The notes below the pieces were generated by a model. It saw only the letters and a program-made list of their open reading frames with translations. It was not told the DNA's origin and made no database searches. A DNA stretch of 64,000 bases from positions 1,315,971 to 1,379,970 of the forward strand of contig NZ_KK211190.1 of the NCBI RefSeq assembly GCF_000620865.1, read 5' to 3'. This document shows positions 25,773-34,365 of this stretch, in pieces (the stretch's first letter is position 1; every line of letters begins with the position of its first letter). The DNA is from Exiguobacterium sibiricum 7-3 (GTDB lineage Bacteria; Bacillota; Bacilli; Exiguobacteriales; Exiguobacteriaceae). The position numbers and the translations under genes were made by a program.

Positions 25773-26213
25773 ATGATGGCAACAGCGATGAAACTAGAAA
25801 AAGAGATGGTTTTACTAAATCAACATTTTAGTACAGATGAGGAAGCGATTGAAGCAGCTGGAGCGTTACTTGTCAATCACGGCTACGTCCGTCCGAACTA
25901 TATCGAATCGATGAAAACCCGGCACCGGTTGTCGACGGTTTATATCGGAAACCATGTCGCAATTCCGCATGGCACGGAAGAGGCAAAAGAAGAAGTCCTG
26001 AAAACGGGATTATCGATTCTGCAAGTTCCGAACGGCGTGTCGTTCGGAACAGAACAGGCGAAGCTGATTATCGGTATCGCGGGTATCGGCGACGAACACC
26101 TTGAACTGCTTTCGCACATTGCCATCATCTGTTCGGACGAAGACAATGTCGAACGGTTGGTCGAAGCGGAGACGGCCGAAGAAATGATTCAATTGCTGTC
26201 TGTGGAGGTGTAA
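25773..26213 (+). CDS. mtlF: Mannitol-specific PTS EIIA component
   Basis: 146 residues, single EIIA domain that passes phosphate from HPr to the EIIB of MtlA. The phospho-acceptor is H66 in HVAIPHGTEEAK. AGGAGTGG precedes a double ATG; the first is used here and the second would shorten it by one residue. It lies 22 nt after mtlA and 3 nt before mtlD. Confidence 0.95.
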   Translation: MMATAMKLEKEMVLLNQHFSTDEEAIEAAGALLVNHGYVRPNYIESMKTRHRLSTVYIGNHVAIPHGTEEAKEEVLKTGLSILQVPNGVSFGTEQAKLIIGIAGIGDEHLELLSHIAIICSDEDNVERLVEAETAEEMIQLLSVEV

Positions 26214-26216
26214 GGC

Positions 26217-27362
26217 ATGAAAGCGATTCATTTTGGAGCAGGAAACATTGGTCGGGGATTCATTGGCTTACAACTGGTTAAATCGGGTTATGATGTCTGT
26301 TTCATTGACGTCAACGCCGAAGTCGTCGAAGCGTTAAAGTCACGCCGGGCGTATACGGTTGGCTATGCGGCAGAAGATGCGGCGGTAGAAGAGGTATCAA
26401 ACGTGACCGCCCTGAATAGTCAGACCGAAGCCGAGCGGGTGATTGAAGCGATCGCCACAGCAGATGTTGTAACGACAGCAGTCGGGCCGACTTTGCTAGC
26501 GAAAATCGCTCCATTACTGGCTGAGGGAATCAAACGGCGGGGGACAATGAAAAATGTATATGTCATCGCTTGTGAAAACATGATTGAGGGATCCAGTCAT
26601 TTGCAGCAAGAAGTGATGCACCATCTCGATATGATACCGAGCAACGTCTTTTTCCCGAATGCCGCCGTCGACCGGATCGTTCCGTTACAACACCATGACG
26701 ATCCGTTATATGTCGAAGTCGAACCGTTTTTCGAATGGGTCATTGAGACGAAGGCATTACCGGACGGTTATCCGGTGTTCGAAGGGGTAACATACGTCGC
26801 GGACATCATACCGTTCATCGAACGAAAGTTATTCACCGTCAACACCGGCCACGCAATCGCTTCATACCTCGGTGCTCTATTTGGAAAAGAGACGATTGCC
26901 GAAAGTCTGCAAGACGTCCGTGTCCGACGCGGCGTACAGACTGCTTTATACGAGACCGGCTGGCTGTTGCTTGAAAAATACGGCTTTGATCCAAAAGATC
27001 ACAGTGCATATATCCAGAAAAACATTAAACGATTTGAAAATCCTCGGATTCATGATGAAATCGTCCGGGTTGCCCGTTCGCCGATCCGTAAACTCGGACC
27101 ACGCGACCGCCTGGTCAAACCGGCTCGTGAATTAATGGACCGCGGTATCGAAGCGAATGGGTTAGCCCAAGGGATTGCAGCCGCCTTAACCTATTCCGAT
27201 CCAAATGATTCGGAATCTTCTGAATTAAATACTTTTATTGAAGAACATGGAATTCGACAGACGGTCACAACCTATCTTGGTCTGGAAGCGGAAGAACGTC
27301 TCAGTCAATTGATTGTCAGTCAATATGAACAGATGCATCCGATGAGTGATTCGATTGCATGA
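26217..27362 (+). CDS. mtlD: Mannitol-1-phosphate 5-dehydrogenase
   Basis: 381 residues. It oxidises mannitol-1-phosphate to fructose-6-phosphate with NAD+. The N-terminal nucleotide-binding signature is MKAIHFGAGNIGRGFIG. The catalytic Lys-rich segment lies in RKLFTVNTGHAIASYLG, typical of the polyol long-chain dehydrogenase family. GGAGGTG overlaps the mtlF stop region, so translation is probably coupled. Last gene of the mtlAFD unit; a terminator follows. Confidence 0.96.
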   Translation: MKAIHFGAGNIGRGFIGLQLVKSGYDVCFIDVNAEVVEALKSRRAYTVGYAAEDAAVEEVSNVTALNSQTEAERVIEAIATADVVTTAVGPTLLAKIAPLLAEGIKRRGTMKNVYVIACENMIEGSSHLQQEVMHHLDMIPSNVFFPNAAVDRIVPLQHHDDPLYVEVEPFFEWVIETKALPDGYPVFEGVTYVADIIPFIERKLFTVNTGHAIASYLGALFGKETIAESLQDVRVRRGVQTALYETGWLLLEKYGFDPKDHSAYIQKNIKRFENPRIHDEIVRVARSPIRKLGPRDRLVKPARELMDRGIEANGLAQGIAAALTYSDPNDSESSELNTFIEEHGIRQTVTTYLGLEAEERLSQLIVSQYEQMHPMSDSIA

Positions 27363-27376
27363 TCGAGTTCGACTTC

Positions 27377-27409
27377 AACCAGTCCCGTTTTTACGGAGAC
27401 TGGTTTTTT
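27377..27409 (+). terminator. Terminator of mtlAFD
   Basis: AACCAGTC/GACTGGTT stem with a T run. It ends the mannitol operon. Confidence 0.85.
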
Positions 27410-27517
27410 CTTGTATGAGGACATGAGAATTCTGCGGAAGCATTATAAACCTCCGCCTACTGTTGAAATTTCCAAATCTTTAACATAAATCAGTAGCTTT
27501 GTGTATAACAGATTTAG

Positions 27518-27537
27518 AATATTCGTTATCGAATATT
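27518..27537 (+). promoter_or_regulatory. AT-rich dyad upstream of an unknown gene
   Basis: AATATTCG-TTAT-CGAATATT, a perfect 8-bp hairpin followed by TTTTTGTGG, about 80 nt before the gene at 27616. It could be a leader terminator or an operator. Confidence 0.4.
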
Positions 27538-27615
27538 TTTTGTGGTTTTTGCGATGTACGCTATAGAAACGGAACTATTCTCCGATCCGATTCTTAGTTA
27601 AGAGAAGGTGGAATT

Positions 27616-28416
27616 ATGCAAAATTACAAAGTGAACGTATATATGGCAAAAGGCACACGATTAAAATCCAATCATTCTTTAACAGCCAAACACTTGATTT
27701 ATACCAGTCAGTTTTCTTCACATACACCGGTTGAACTGCTTCATCAATTGCTGTTAAATCGTCTGAGACTTGAACAGGAACAGAATCAACACTTGTTGAT
27801 GTATACGCTCGAAGTCAACACGGTCGTCGACCAATACGTCATCGATGTCCGTCTTTCTTCTGAGGGGGATGTGTCGGAAACAATGGAACGCGGACTGATT
27901 GAATTAATTGAACGAGAAGAAGTGAGACATATTCAAGCGCTCGAAATCGGAAAACCGGATTATGCCGAATTTGCTCATTTGGTCTTGCATGTCAAACCGG
28001 GAGCTCTCCGTGTCGATCAAGAAAAAATGCAGCGCATCTTCGATGGGTCTGGTGTCAACGGTCAAATCATTTTACAAAAAGAGCGGATTGACAGCCGGGA
28101 ACCATGCCATTCAATTCAATTGTTGATCGGTGGGATGGAGAAGAGTTTATACAGTCTATCGCATTACCAACTAGATCCGCTGTTCCGGAAGTATGGTTTA
28201 GTCATCCAGTCCTTGAATCTGTTACCGTTTGATTTGTTTTTAATTCGTGATAAAGTGGCGATGTTATCGTCTGCTGACGCTACACGGTTGTGGATTGATG
28301 ACATTACGACTTCTAAAAACGGTAGAAGCCACCAAATTTGCTTTAAGGACGGCCAAGAATTCATGACGGTCATCTGTGATTTACACGGTTCGATTCGTTC
28401 TTATAAATGTTCTTAA
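27616..28416 (+). CDS. Protein of unknown function, 266 residues
   Basis: Soluble, without signal peptide or membrane segment. It alternates Leu-rich helices and short beta segments. Three Cys are scattered (EPCHSIQ, HQICFKDG, VICDLHG). The C-terminal half has the look of a small beta-rich domain (IQSLNLLPFDLFLIRDKVAML). AGAAGGTGG lies 5-6 nt before the ATG. The gene stands alone between the mtl terminator and yteA, with a perfect hairpin 80 nt upstream. I do not recognise the family and make no functional claim. Confidence 0.65.
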   Translation: MQNYKVNVYMAKGTRLKSNHSLTAKHLIYTSQFSSHTPVELLHQLLLNRLRLEQEQNQHLLMYTLEVNTVVDQYVIDVRLSSEGDVSETMERGLIELIEREEVRHIQALEIGKPDYAEFAHLVLHVKPGALRVDQEKMQRIFDGSGVNGQIILQKERIDSREPCHSIQLLIGGMEKSLYSLSHYQLDPLFRKYGLVIQSLNLLPFDLFLIRDKVAMLSSADATRLWIDDITTSKNGRSHQICFKDGQEFMTVICDLHGSIRSYKCS

Positions 28417-28501
28417 GACAGTCTTTGACGTTTAACATGGTTTCATTTCGGTTAAATCCTTTAGAGAAGAAACTGAAGCTAAAGAATTGGAGATGAAGGA
28501 T

Positions 28502-29023
28502 ATGTTATCAGAAAAGCAAATTGAGACATTTAAAACACGTTTGTTGAAAGAAAAAAATAAAACGGAGACGAACATCGAAAATCGTGAAGTAGATTATGAT
28601 ACGGGTGAACTGTCGAGCTACGATAACCACCCAGGCGATTCAGGAGACGAGCTGTTTTTGCGTGAACGTGATCAAGCAATGACGGATATGCAGGAAGAAA
28701 TGTTATCAGACGTCGATTTAGCGTTAAAAGCAATTGAAGATGGAACGTACGGTGTATGTAAAGTATGCGGAAAAGATATTGAAATCGAACGTCTCGACAT
28801 CATTCCAGAAACGTTGTTATGCATTGAAGATGCAAAAAAAGAAGAAGAAAAGGTCGGAAACGATCCGATGTCCCGTCCGAGCGAAGAAGCGGTTCTCGAT
28901 CCGTCCGTCACGGCAACCGGCAAAGATATCGACGGTGCAACCGATGGATTCAGTAAAGTCGGTGAATTCGGAAACTCGGACACACCTTCAGACAAAGAAG
29001 ACGGCATTGATCCGACGCGCTAA
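28502..29023 (+). CDS. yteA: TraR/DksA-type protein of the YteA family
   Basis: About 173 residues. A helical coiled-coil N-terminal half is followed by a DksA/TraR-like zinc-finger region (GTYGVCKVCGKDIEIERLDIIPETLLCIED). Only three of the four usual Cys remain; the last C-x2-C reads C-I-E-D, as happens in Bacillus relatives where the last position is not Cys. The C-terminal tail is acidic and disordered. ATG 28502 has GGAG 9 nt upstream; the frame is open from a TTG at 28487. DksA relatives act in the RNA polymerase secondary channel, but no such role is proven for YteA. Confidence 0.8.
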   Translation: MLSEKQIETFKTRLLKEKNKTETNIENREVDYDTGELSSYDNHPGDSGDELFLRERDQAMTDMQEEMLSDVDLALKAIEDGTYGVCKVCGKDIEIERLDIIPETLLCIEDAKKEEEKVGNDPMSRPSEEAVLDPSVTATGKDIDGATDGFSKVGEFGNSDTPSDKEDGIDPTR

Positions 29024-29034
29024 GTCAAATCATC

Positions 29035-29068
29035 AACACGTCCATCCAATTCAGGATGACGTGTTTTT
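29035..29068 (+). terminator. Terminator of yteA
   Basis: AACACGTC/GACGTGTT with inner ATCC/GGAT pairing and a run of six T. Confidence 0.85.
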
Positions 29069-29106
29069 TACTGTAATAAATTCCAAATAAAAATATCGGA
29101 AAATTT

Positions 29107-29134
29107 TGACTTTTTCTAAACATTTGGTACGATA
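29107..29134 (+). promoter_or_regulatory. Sigma-A promoter of the aldehyde dehydrogenase operon
   Basis: TTGACT, 16-nt spacer, TACGAT. It predicts a leader of about 90 nt before the start at 29231. Confidence 0.65.
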
Positions 29135-29230
29135 GGAACGAGAAGAGATTTCGATAGGAGTAAAATGAAAGCGGATACATGAGGTAGCTTCTCGTCGATT
29201 GACCATTTTATTTGAGGGAGGAACAATCAG

Positions 29231-30751
29231 ATGATTTATGAGATTCCAAACACGCAAGGGTCAAAGGTACAGTACAAGGATCGTTATGAAAATTTCATTA
29301 ACGGAAAGTGGACGGCACCGGTCGGAGGAGAATATTTTGAAAACGTAACACCGATTACCGGGAAAGTGCTGTGTCAAGTTGCTCGTTCCGGGAAAGAAGA
29401 TATTGAATTGGCACTAGACGCGGCGCATGCGGCTAAAGACGCGTGGGGTAAGACATCGGTTGCAGAACGGTCGAACATCTTAAACAAGATTGCGAATCGA
29501 ATGGAAGAGAATCTGGAGATGCTTGCTTATGCGGAAACACTCGAAAACGGTAAAGCCGTACGCGAGACGCTGAATGCCGATCTTCCGCTCGCTATTGATC
29601 ATTTCCGATACTTTGCAGGGGTCATCCGGGCGCAAGAAGGATCAATCGGGGAACTCGACAACGATACGGTCGCCTATCATTTCCATGAGCCGCTTGGCGT
29701 CGTCGGTCAAATCATCCCGTGGAACTTCCCGATTCTGATGGCTGTCTGGAAACTGGCACCGGCCCTTGCGGCAGGAAACTGTGTCGTCTTGAAACCGGCA
29801 GAACAAACACCAGCGAGTATTCTGTTGCTGACAGAGCTGATTGAAGATTTATTACCTCCGGGTGTGTTGAATATCGTCAACGGTTTTGGACTCGAAGCCG
29901 GAAAACCGCTCGCCTCGAGCAAACGGATCGCTAAAATTGCCTTCACGGGTGAGACGACGACAGGACGGCTCATCATGCAGTATGCATCTCAAAATATCAT
30001 CCCGGTTACACTCGAGCTCGGCGGGAAATCACCGAATATCTTCTTTGCCGACATCATGGATGCCGATGATGCCTTTTTCGATAAAGCAATTGAAGGATTG
30101 TTGATGTTTGCCTTGAACCAAGGGGAAGTTTGTACGTGTCCTTCACGTGCCTTGATTGAAGAATCGATTTACGAGCCATTCATGGAACGTGTACTCGACC
30201 GCGTCAAAGCCATCAAACTCGGAAATCCGCTGGATGGTGACGTCATGATGGGTGCCCAGGCGTCTAGTGAACAAATGGAAAAAATCTTATCGTATCTTGA
30301 AATCGGGAAATCCGAAGGGGCAGAATGTCTGATTGGCGGCGAACGGAATCACCTTGACGGTGATTTGGCGGATGGTTATTATATCCAGCCGACAATTTTC
30401 AAAGGACACAACAAAATGCGAATTTTCCAAGAAGAGATTTTTGGTCCTGTCCTATCGGTCACGACGTTTAAAACAGAAGAAGAAGCACTGCAAATTGCAA
30501 ATGACACACTGTACGGATTAGGTGCAGGGGTCTGGACGCGTGATATGAACCGGGCATACCGTTTCGGACGGGCGATTGAAGCAGGACGGGTCTGGACAAA
30601 CTGTTACCACCAGTATCCGGCACACGCAGCATTCGGCGGTTACAAAATGTCAGGAATCGGTCGTGAAAACCATAAAATGATGCTCAACCATTACCAACGG
30701 ACAAAAAACCTTCTCGTTAGTTACAGCCCGGATAAACTTGGTTTCTTCTAA
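29231..30751 (+). CDS. NAD-dependent aldehyde dehydrogenase (AcoD/AldB-like)
   Basis: 506 residues. It oxidises aldehydes, probably acetaldehyde or similar short ones, to acids. Visible: catalytic-base region [11 protein letters not shown], nucleophile Cys in [12 protein letters not shown] (about residue 300), and [11 protein letters not shown]. The C-terminal [20 protein letters not shown] and the tail [12 protein letters not shown] are typical of the AldB/AcoD group. GGGAGGAAC precedes the ATG. A DUF779 gene follows after 21 nt, a pairing seen with this subgroup in many bacteria. Confidence 0.9.
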   Translation: MIYEIPNTQGSKVQYKDRYENFINGKWTAPVGGEYFENVTPITGKVLCQVARSGKEDIELALDAAHAAKDAWGKTSVAERSNILNKIANRMEENLEMLAYAETLENGKAVRETLNADLPLAIDHFRYFAGVIRAQEGSIGELDNDTVAYHFHEPLGVVGQIIPWNFPILMAVWKLAPALAAGNCVVLKPAEQTPASILLLTELIEDLLPPGVLNIVNGFGLEAGKPLASSKRIAKIAFTGETTTGRLIMQYASQNIIPVTLELGGKSPNIFFADIMDADDAFFDKAIEGLLMFALNQGEVCTCPSRALIEESIYEPFMERVLDRVKAIKLGNPLDGDVMMGAQASSEQMEKILSYLEIGKSEGAECLIGGERNHLDGDLADGYYIQPTIFKGHNKMRIFQEEIFGPVLSVTTFKTEEEALQIANDTLYGLGAGVWTRDMNRAYRFGRAIEAGRVWTNCYHQYPAHAAFGGYKMSGIGRENHKMMLNHYQRTKNLLVSYSPDKLGFF

Positions 30752-30772
30752 TCGAAGAAAGGATGTGGCGAC

Positions 30773-31141
30773 ATGGTCGAACGTGTACTTGCGACCGATG
30801 CCGGCTTGGAGTTGATTGAACAGCTGAAAGCAAAACACGGACCGTTGATGTTTCATCAATCGGGTGGATGTTGCGACGGCAGCTCCCCGATGTGTTTTGC
30901 GGAAGGCGATTTATTTTTAGGCGATCAAGATTTATTGATTGGTACAATCGGTGGTTGTCCGTTTTATATTCATGAGGATCAGTATGAATATTGGAAACAT
31001 ACACAACTGATCATTGATGTCGTCAATGGTCGAGGCGGAATGTTTTCTTTAGAAGGTGTCGAGGGAAAACGATTTTTGACACGTTCTCGCGCTTTCACGA
31101 CTGAAGAATATGCAGAACTCGCGGCATCAACCAACTCATGA
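30773..31141 (+). CDS. DUF779-family protein, partner of the aldehyde dehydrogenase
   Basis: 122 residues, soluble. The family hallmarks are GPLMFHQSGGCCDGSSPMCF, with three Cys, and TIGGCPFYIHEDQYEYWKHTQL, with another Cys and His residues. The spacing suggests a metal- or thiol-based site, but no biochemical function is established that I can cite. Its only visible context is the preceding aldehyde dehydrogenase, with a GAAAGGATG ribosome binding site in the gap, and a strong terminator behind it. It may be an accessory or protective factor for the dehydrogenase (inference). Confidence 0.85.
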   Translation: MVERVLATDAGLELIEQLKAKHGPLMFHQSGGCCDGSSPMCFAEGDLFLGDQDLLIGTIGGCPFYIHEDQYEYWKHTQLIIDVVNGRGGMFSLEGVEGKRFLTRSRAFTTEEYAELAASTNS

Positions 31142-31152
31142 ATCAGTAAATA

Positions 31153-31212
31153 GCACCTCGCTCGAATGTTTAAGGAATCACCCTTAAACATTCGAGCTGA
31201 AGGTGTTTTTTT
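31153..31212 (+). terminator. Terminator of the ALDH-DUF779 operon
   Basis: 16-bp perfect stem GCTCGAATGTTTAAGG with its complement and a 6-nt loop. Outer CACCT/AGGTG pairing and a T run complete it. Confidence 0.92.
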
Positions 31213-31307
31213 CTGTCGTAACAAGCCGAAAGAGAGGTCACGTTTTATTTATAGGCGGCGTCACGTTATAATTGAAAGATATTTTACAAAAAAGAGGAGG
31301 GTGAAAT

Positions 31308-31649
31308 ATGACAACCTTTCAAGAGTTGACGTCAATTGAAGACGTAAGGGACTTTTATCTTCAAAAATCGGCGAGTTTCATTTATATTTCCAGTCCGGGG
31401 TGTGGCGTTTGTGCCTCGCTGTTTCCGCAAATTGAACCGATTATAGCAAATCATCCCGAATTTCGGTCTGGCCATGTCGACTTGAGTACAGTCCCGGAAA
31501 TTGTCGGAGAATTTTCTGTATTTACCGCGCCTTCTTTGTTGTTTTTTGTTCAAGGAAAAGAATTACATCGGGAATCCCGGATCGTTCCAATCGAACCGTT
31601 TACCCGGAAAGTCGAACAACTCAGCCGATTGGTGGCATCGATGAACTGA
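31308..31649 (+). CDS. Thioredoxin-like protein with CGVC active site
   Basis: 113 residues, a single thioredoxin fold. The redox motif is SSPGCGVCASL (C32 and C35) where thioredoxin has WCGPC, and the cis-Pro is P74 or so in FTAPSLLFF. No signal peptide, so cytoplasmic. It resembles the YdfQ type of Bacillus, whose substrate is unknown. AGAGGAGGG precedes the ATG. First gene of an apparent four-gene unit running to 34026, with gaps of 20-30 nt. Confidence 0.8.
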   Translation: MTTFQELTSIEDVRDFYLQKSASFIYISSPGCGVCASLFPQIEPIIANHPEFRSGHVDLSTVPEIVGEFSVFTAPSLLFFVQGKELHRESRIVPIEPFTRKVEQLSRLVASMN

Positions 31650-31679
31650 AAAATCCAACATCGTCAGGAGGAAACAATC

Positions 31680-32696
31680 ATGCGCTATCCCTTTTTAGGC
31701 TGGACCGGTCAAACAATCGGTGTGACGGCCCCGTCTTCCGGAGTACCGGAAAACTTACATGCAATGCTCGAAGAAGCAACGTTGCGTCTGCAGGATCGAC
31801 AAATGGCAGTTACGATCGGACAAACGGTTCGGACGCAACATCAGGCGGAAAGTGCTCCAGCTCAAACACGAGCGGATGAATTGAATGAGATGCTGCAAAA
31901 CCCGGAAATCGATGCAATCCTTCCACCTTTTGGAGGGGAACGGGCGATTGATGTATTACCGTTTTTGGATTTCGGACGAATCCCGGTAAAATGGTTGCTT
32001 GGCTATTCGGATATTAGTACGGTCCTGTTTGCCATCACAGTCAAGACGGGCATCGCGACAGCCCATGGACCGAATTTTGTTGACATGCGTAGCGAAGAAT
32101 GGGATGAAACGACGACAGCCTGGCGGCGAGTGCTGGCGACGCCTGCCGGAGGGACCGTCACACAGTGGACATCTGATCTGTATCAAACTAAATGGAACCA
32201 TTCAGAACGACCGGACCGTTATATGTATCATCTCGATGCGACGACAGAGTGGAAAACACTGGATCCGACACAAAAACAAGCATCCGGGCGGTTGCTTGGC
32301 GGATGTCTTGAGACAATTCGTCATCTCGTCGGGACACCGTATGGAGACGTGGCCACGTTTCAGGTAAACCAGATGAACGAAGAACCGATTCTGTGGTACT
32401 TCGAAGTATCGGAAGCAAGTGCTACCGACGTTCACCGTTCATTGATGCAGATGTATCTCGCCGGCTGGTTCGCGCAGTCATCTGGAATCGTGTTTGGACG
32501 AACGGCAGCCGGACGGACGGTTGAGGAATATTCGATCCTAGATGTCTATGAGACGTTTAAAAGACTGTTGGACATTCCGGTGTTTTATGATCTAGACATC
32601 GGACACCAGCCGCCGCAAATGACACTCGTCAATGGAGCATCAGCAACCATCACGATTCAAGGAAAAGATTCTAGATTAGACATGACGTTTGATTAA
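31680..32696 (+). CDS. S66-family LD-carboxypeptidase / MccF-like peptidase
   Basis: 338 residues, serine peptidase of family S66. Family members cleave L,D-bonds in muropeptides (LdcA) or detoxify microcin C-like acyl-aminoacyl nucleotides (MccF). The triad candidates are Ser in GYSDIST (about 109), Glu in GRLLGGCLETI and His in DIGHQPPQ near the C terminus. The N-terminal GQTIGVTAPSSG is typical. No signal peptide, so a cytoplasmic recycling or immunity role. AGGAGG lies 8 nt upstream. The two functions cannot be told apart here. Confidence 0.85.
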   Translation: MRYPFLGWTGQTIGVTAPSSGVPENLHAMLEEATLRLQDRQMAVTIGQTVRTQHQAESAPAQTRADELNEMLQNPEIDAILPPFGGERAIDVLPFLDFGRIPVKWLLGYSDISTVLFAITVKTGIATAHGPNFVDMRSEEWDETTTAWRRVLATPAGGTVTQWTSDLYQTKWNHSERPDRYMYHLDATTEWKTLDPTQKQASGRLLGGCLETIRHLVGTPYGDVATFQVNQMNEEPILWYFEVSEASATDVHRSLMQMYLAGWFAQSSGIVFGRTAAGRTVEEYSILDVYETFKRLLDIPVFYDLDIGHQPPQMTLVNGASATITIQGKDSRLDMTFD

Positions 32697-32716
32697 TCTA
32701 GAAGAGGAGGACAGAT

Positions 32717-33058
32717 ATGGCGAGTCGGAAGTTTCAATCGTTAGCAGCGTATAAACGGGTGCACATCAATCCGGAAACACGTCGAATGACCTTACCCGAA
32801 CCATTTTATGATGCGTTACAGTTAAAAGATGAACTGATGCTGGCCCAAGTCGGTCAGGTGTTGATTATCCGCAATCCGCTAGAAATGGTAACGACGGAAA
32901 CGGATTTGCTGTCGGACATCGTCGATGAAGGCTTCACGGGACAAGAATTAGTTCAGGAATTTGCTTACCGAAAGGCCCAACACGAACATCGTCTGCGGCA
33001 ACAAATTTTACAAGAAGAAGATGCCGAGTCTTCGGCACAATTACAAATTGATCTATAA
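32717..33058 (+). CDS. AbrB/MazE-like swapped-hairpin DNA-binding protein
   Basis: 113 residues. The central part (about 20-55) shows the AbrB-like beta-hairpin pattern (RRMTLPEPFYDALQLKDELMLAQVGQVLIIRNP). A charged helical tail rich in Gln and Glu follows. No toxin gene is next to it, so it is probably not an antitoxin. It lies between the S66 peptidase and the hydrolase with short gaps. AGAGGAGGAC precedes the ATG. The fold is likely, the target unknown. Confidence 0.6.
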   Translation: MASRKFQSLAAYKRVHINPETRRMTLPEPFYDALQLKDELMLAQVGQVLIIRNPLEMVTTETDLLSDIVDEGFTGQELVQEFAYRKAQHEHRLRQQILQEEDAESSAQLQIDL

Positions 33059-33081
33059 GAGCAGATGAGGAGTGGGAAGCA

Positions 33082-34026
33082 ATGCGAACACGAACAAAAA
33101 TCGGCTTAGGCGTAATCGGTTCAGGAATGCTCGCGGCGAGTTATTATTTTTATGAAATGGCAATTGCGACCAACCCAAAACCCTTTTTATCCAATAACCG
33201 TGATCTAAGCGACGAGATGGTCCGCCTGATGCAACCCGGTCAAACATGGATCAAAGAACAGCCGCTGGAGCTGATTGAAGTAAAGGCGCATGATGGATTA
33301 ACGTTGCGCGGGCATTACTTACCGCCGCTTGTTCCATCCGACCGTGTCGTCATTTTAGTGCATGGATACGGTGGAGTCGGAACAGACTTAGCCGGATTTG
33401 CATATCTGTATCATCAAGCCGGTTTCCACGTCATGATGCCGGACAACCGCGGACATGGAAAAAGTGACGGGAATTACATTGGGTTTGGTTGGCATGACCG
33501 GGAGGATTGTCTTCGGTGGACCGAGTACCTGGTGGCCCGTCTTGGACAAGAAAGTGCGATTTTCTTACATGGTGTCTCGATGGGGGGCGCGACCGTTCTG
33601 ATGACAAGTGGTGAAGTTTTACCCCCGCAAATCAAAGGAATTATCTCTGATTGTGCCTATACGTCGGTCAATGCGGTCCTTGCCTATCAAATGAAACGGA
33701 TGTATCGTCTGCCACATTTTCCATTTTTGACGATGACCAGCATTTTGACGAAAATGAAAGCAGGTTATTTTTTTAGTGAAGCTTCTGCACTCAAACAAGT
33801 GAAGCGGGCGACAGTTCCGATTCTGTTTTTACACGGCGGTGCGGATACGTTCGTTCCAACTTCGATGGTCTATGAATTGTATCAAGCCTGCCCGACAGAA
33901 AAAGAATTGGTCGTCATTCCGAATGCCGCCCATGCGATGGCGTATTTCGAAGATCCGGACACATATGATGCGGTCGTCGAAAAATTTGTCCGGCGGATTT
34001 TAGGCGAACCGATGGAACGCGTGTAA
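33082..34026 (+). CDS. Membrane-anchored alpha/beta hydrolase
   Basis: 314 residues. The N-terminal hydrophobic segment (about 7-25) acts as signal anchor. It is followed by an alpha/beta hydrolase core: oxyanion region LVHGYGGVG, DNRGHGKS, nucleophile elbow HGVSMGGAT (Ser about 175), acid Asp in HGGADTFVP and His in NAAHAMAY. It resembles the YfhR/BAAT-type esterase group; substrate unknown. Last gene of the unit that begins with the thioredoxin-like gene. A tRNA-Leu promoter lies directly behind. Confidence 0.82.
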   Translation: MRTRTKIGLGVIGSGMLAASYYFYEMAIATNPKPFLSNNRDLSDEMVRLMQPGQTWIKEQPLELIEVKAHDGLTLRGHYLPPLVPSDRVVILVHGYGGVGTDLAGFAYLYHQAGFHVMMPDNRGHGKSDGNYIGFGWHDREDCLRWTEYLVARLGQESAIFLHGVSMGGATVLMTSGEVLPPQIKGIISDCAYTSVNAVLAYQMKRMYRLPHFPFLTMTSILTKMKAGYFFSEASALKQVKRATVPILFLHGGADTFVPTSMVYELYQACPTEKELVVIPNAAHAMAYFEDPDTYDAVVEKFVRRILGEPMERV

Positions 34027-34044
34027 AAAAAATGTATGAAACCG

Positions 34045-34073
34045 TTGACATGAAAACCGCTATTTAGTATTCT
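34045..34073 (+). promoter_or_regulatory. Sigma-A promoter of tRNA-Leu
   Basis: Consensus TTGACA, 17-nt spacer and TATTCT. It starts 19 nt after the hydrolase stop and 17 nt before the tRNA. Confidence 0.85.
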
Positions 34074-34089
34074 AATAACATAAATAGAA

Positions 34090-34173
34090 GTCGTCGTGGC
34101 GGAACTGGTAGACGCGCTAGACTCAGAATCTAGTGGTGGCAACACCGTGGAGGTTCAAGTCCTCTCGGCGGCA
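34090..34173 (+). tRNA. tRNA-Leu (CAG)
   Basis: 84-nt class II tRNA with 7-bp acceptor stem (two G-U pairs). The anticodon stem is CTAGA/TCTAG around CTCAGAA, so the anticodon is CAG, reading CUG. It has a long variable arm (TGGTGGCAACACCGT) and T arm loop TTCAAGT. CCA is not encoded. It has its own promoter and terminator. Confidence 0.95.
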
Positions 34174-34185
34174 TTTGTAAGTGAA

Positions 34186-34227
34186 AATAGGAGTACTCTT
34201 CGCTAGAAGGGTGCTCTTATTTTTTTG
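34186..34227 (+). terminator. Terminator of tRNA-Leu
   Basis: AATAGGAGTACTCTT pairs with AGAAGGGTGCTCTTATT with several wobble pairs, followed by seven T. Confidence 0.8.
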
Positions 34228-34365
34228 TGAAAAAAACTTTTGATTCATGACCTTAACAAGTTTGTTCGTAAAATTTGAATTTTTCTGATAAAATATGTGT
34301 TAAGGAAAAGATTTTAAGGAAATTACAAGGGAGAAGGCATTTGTCTTCAAGAGAGGAGTAACAAC

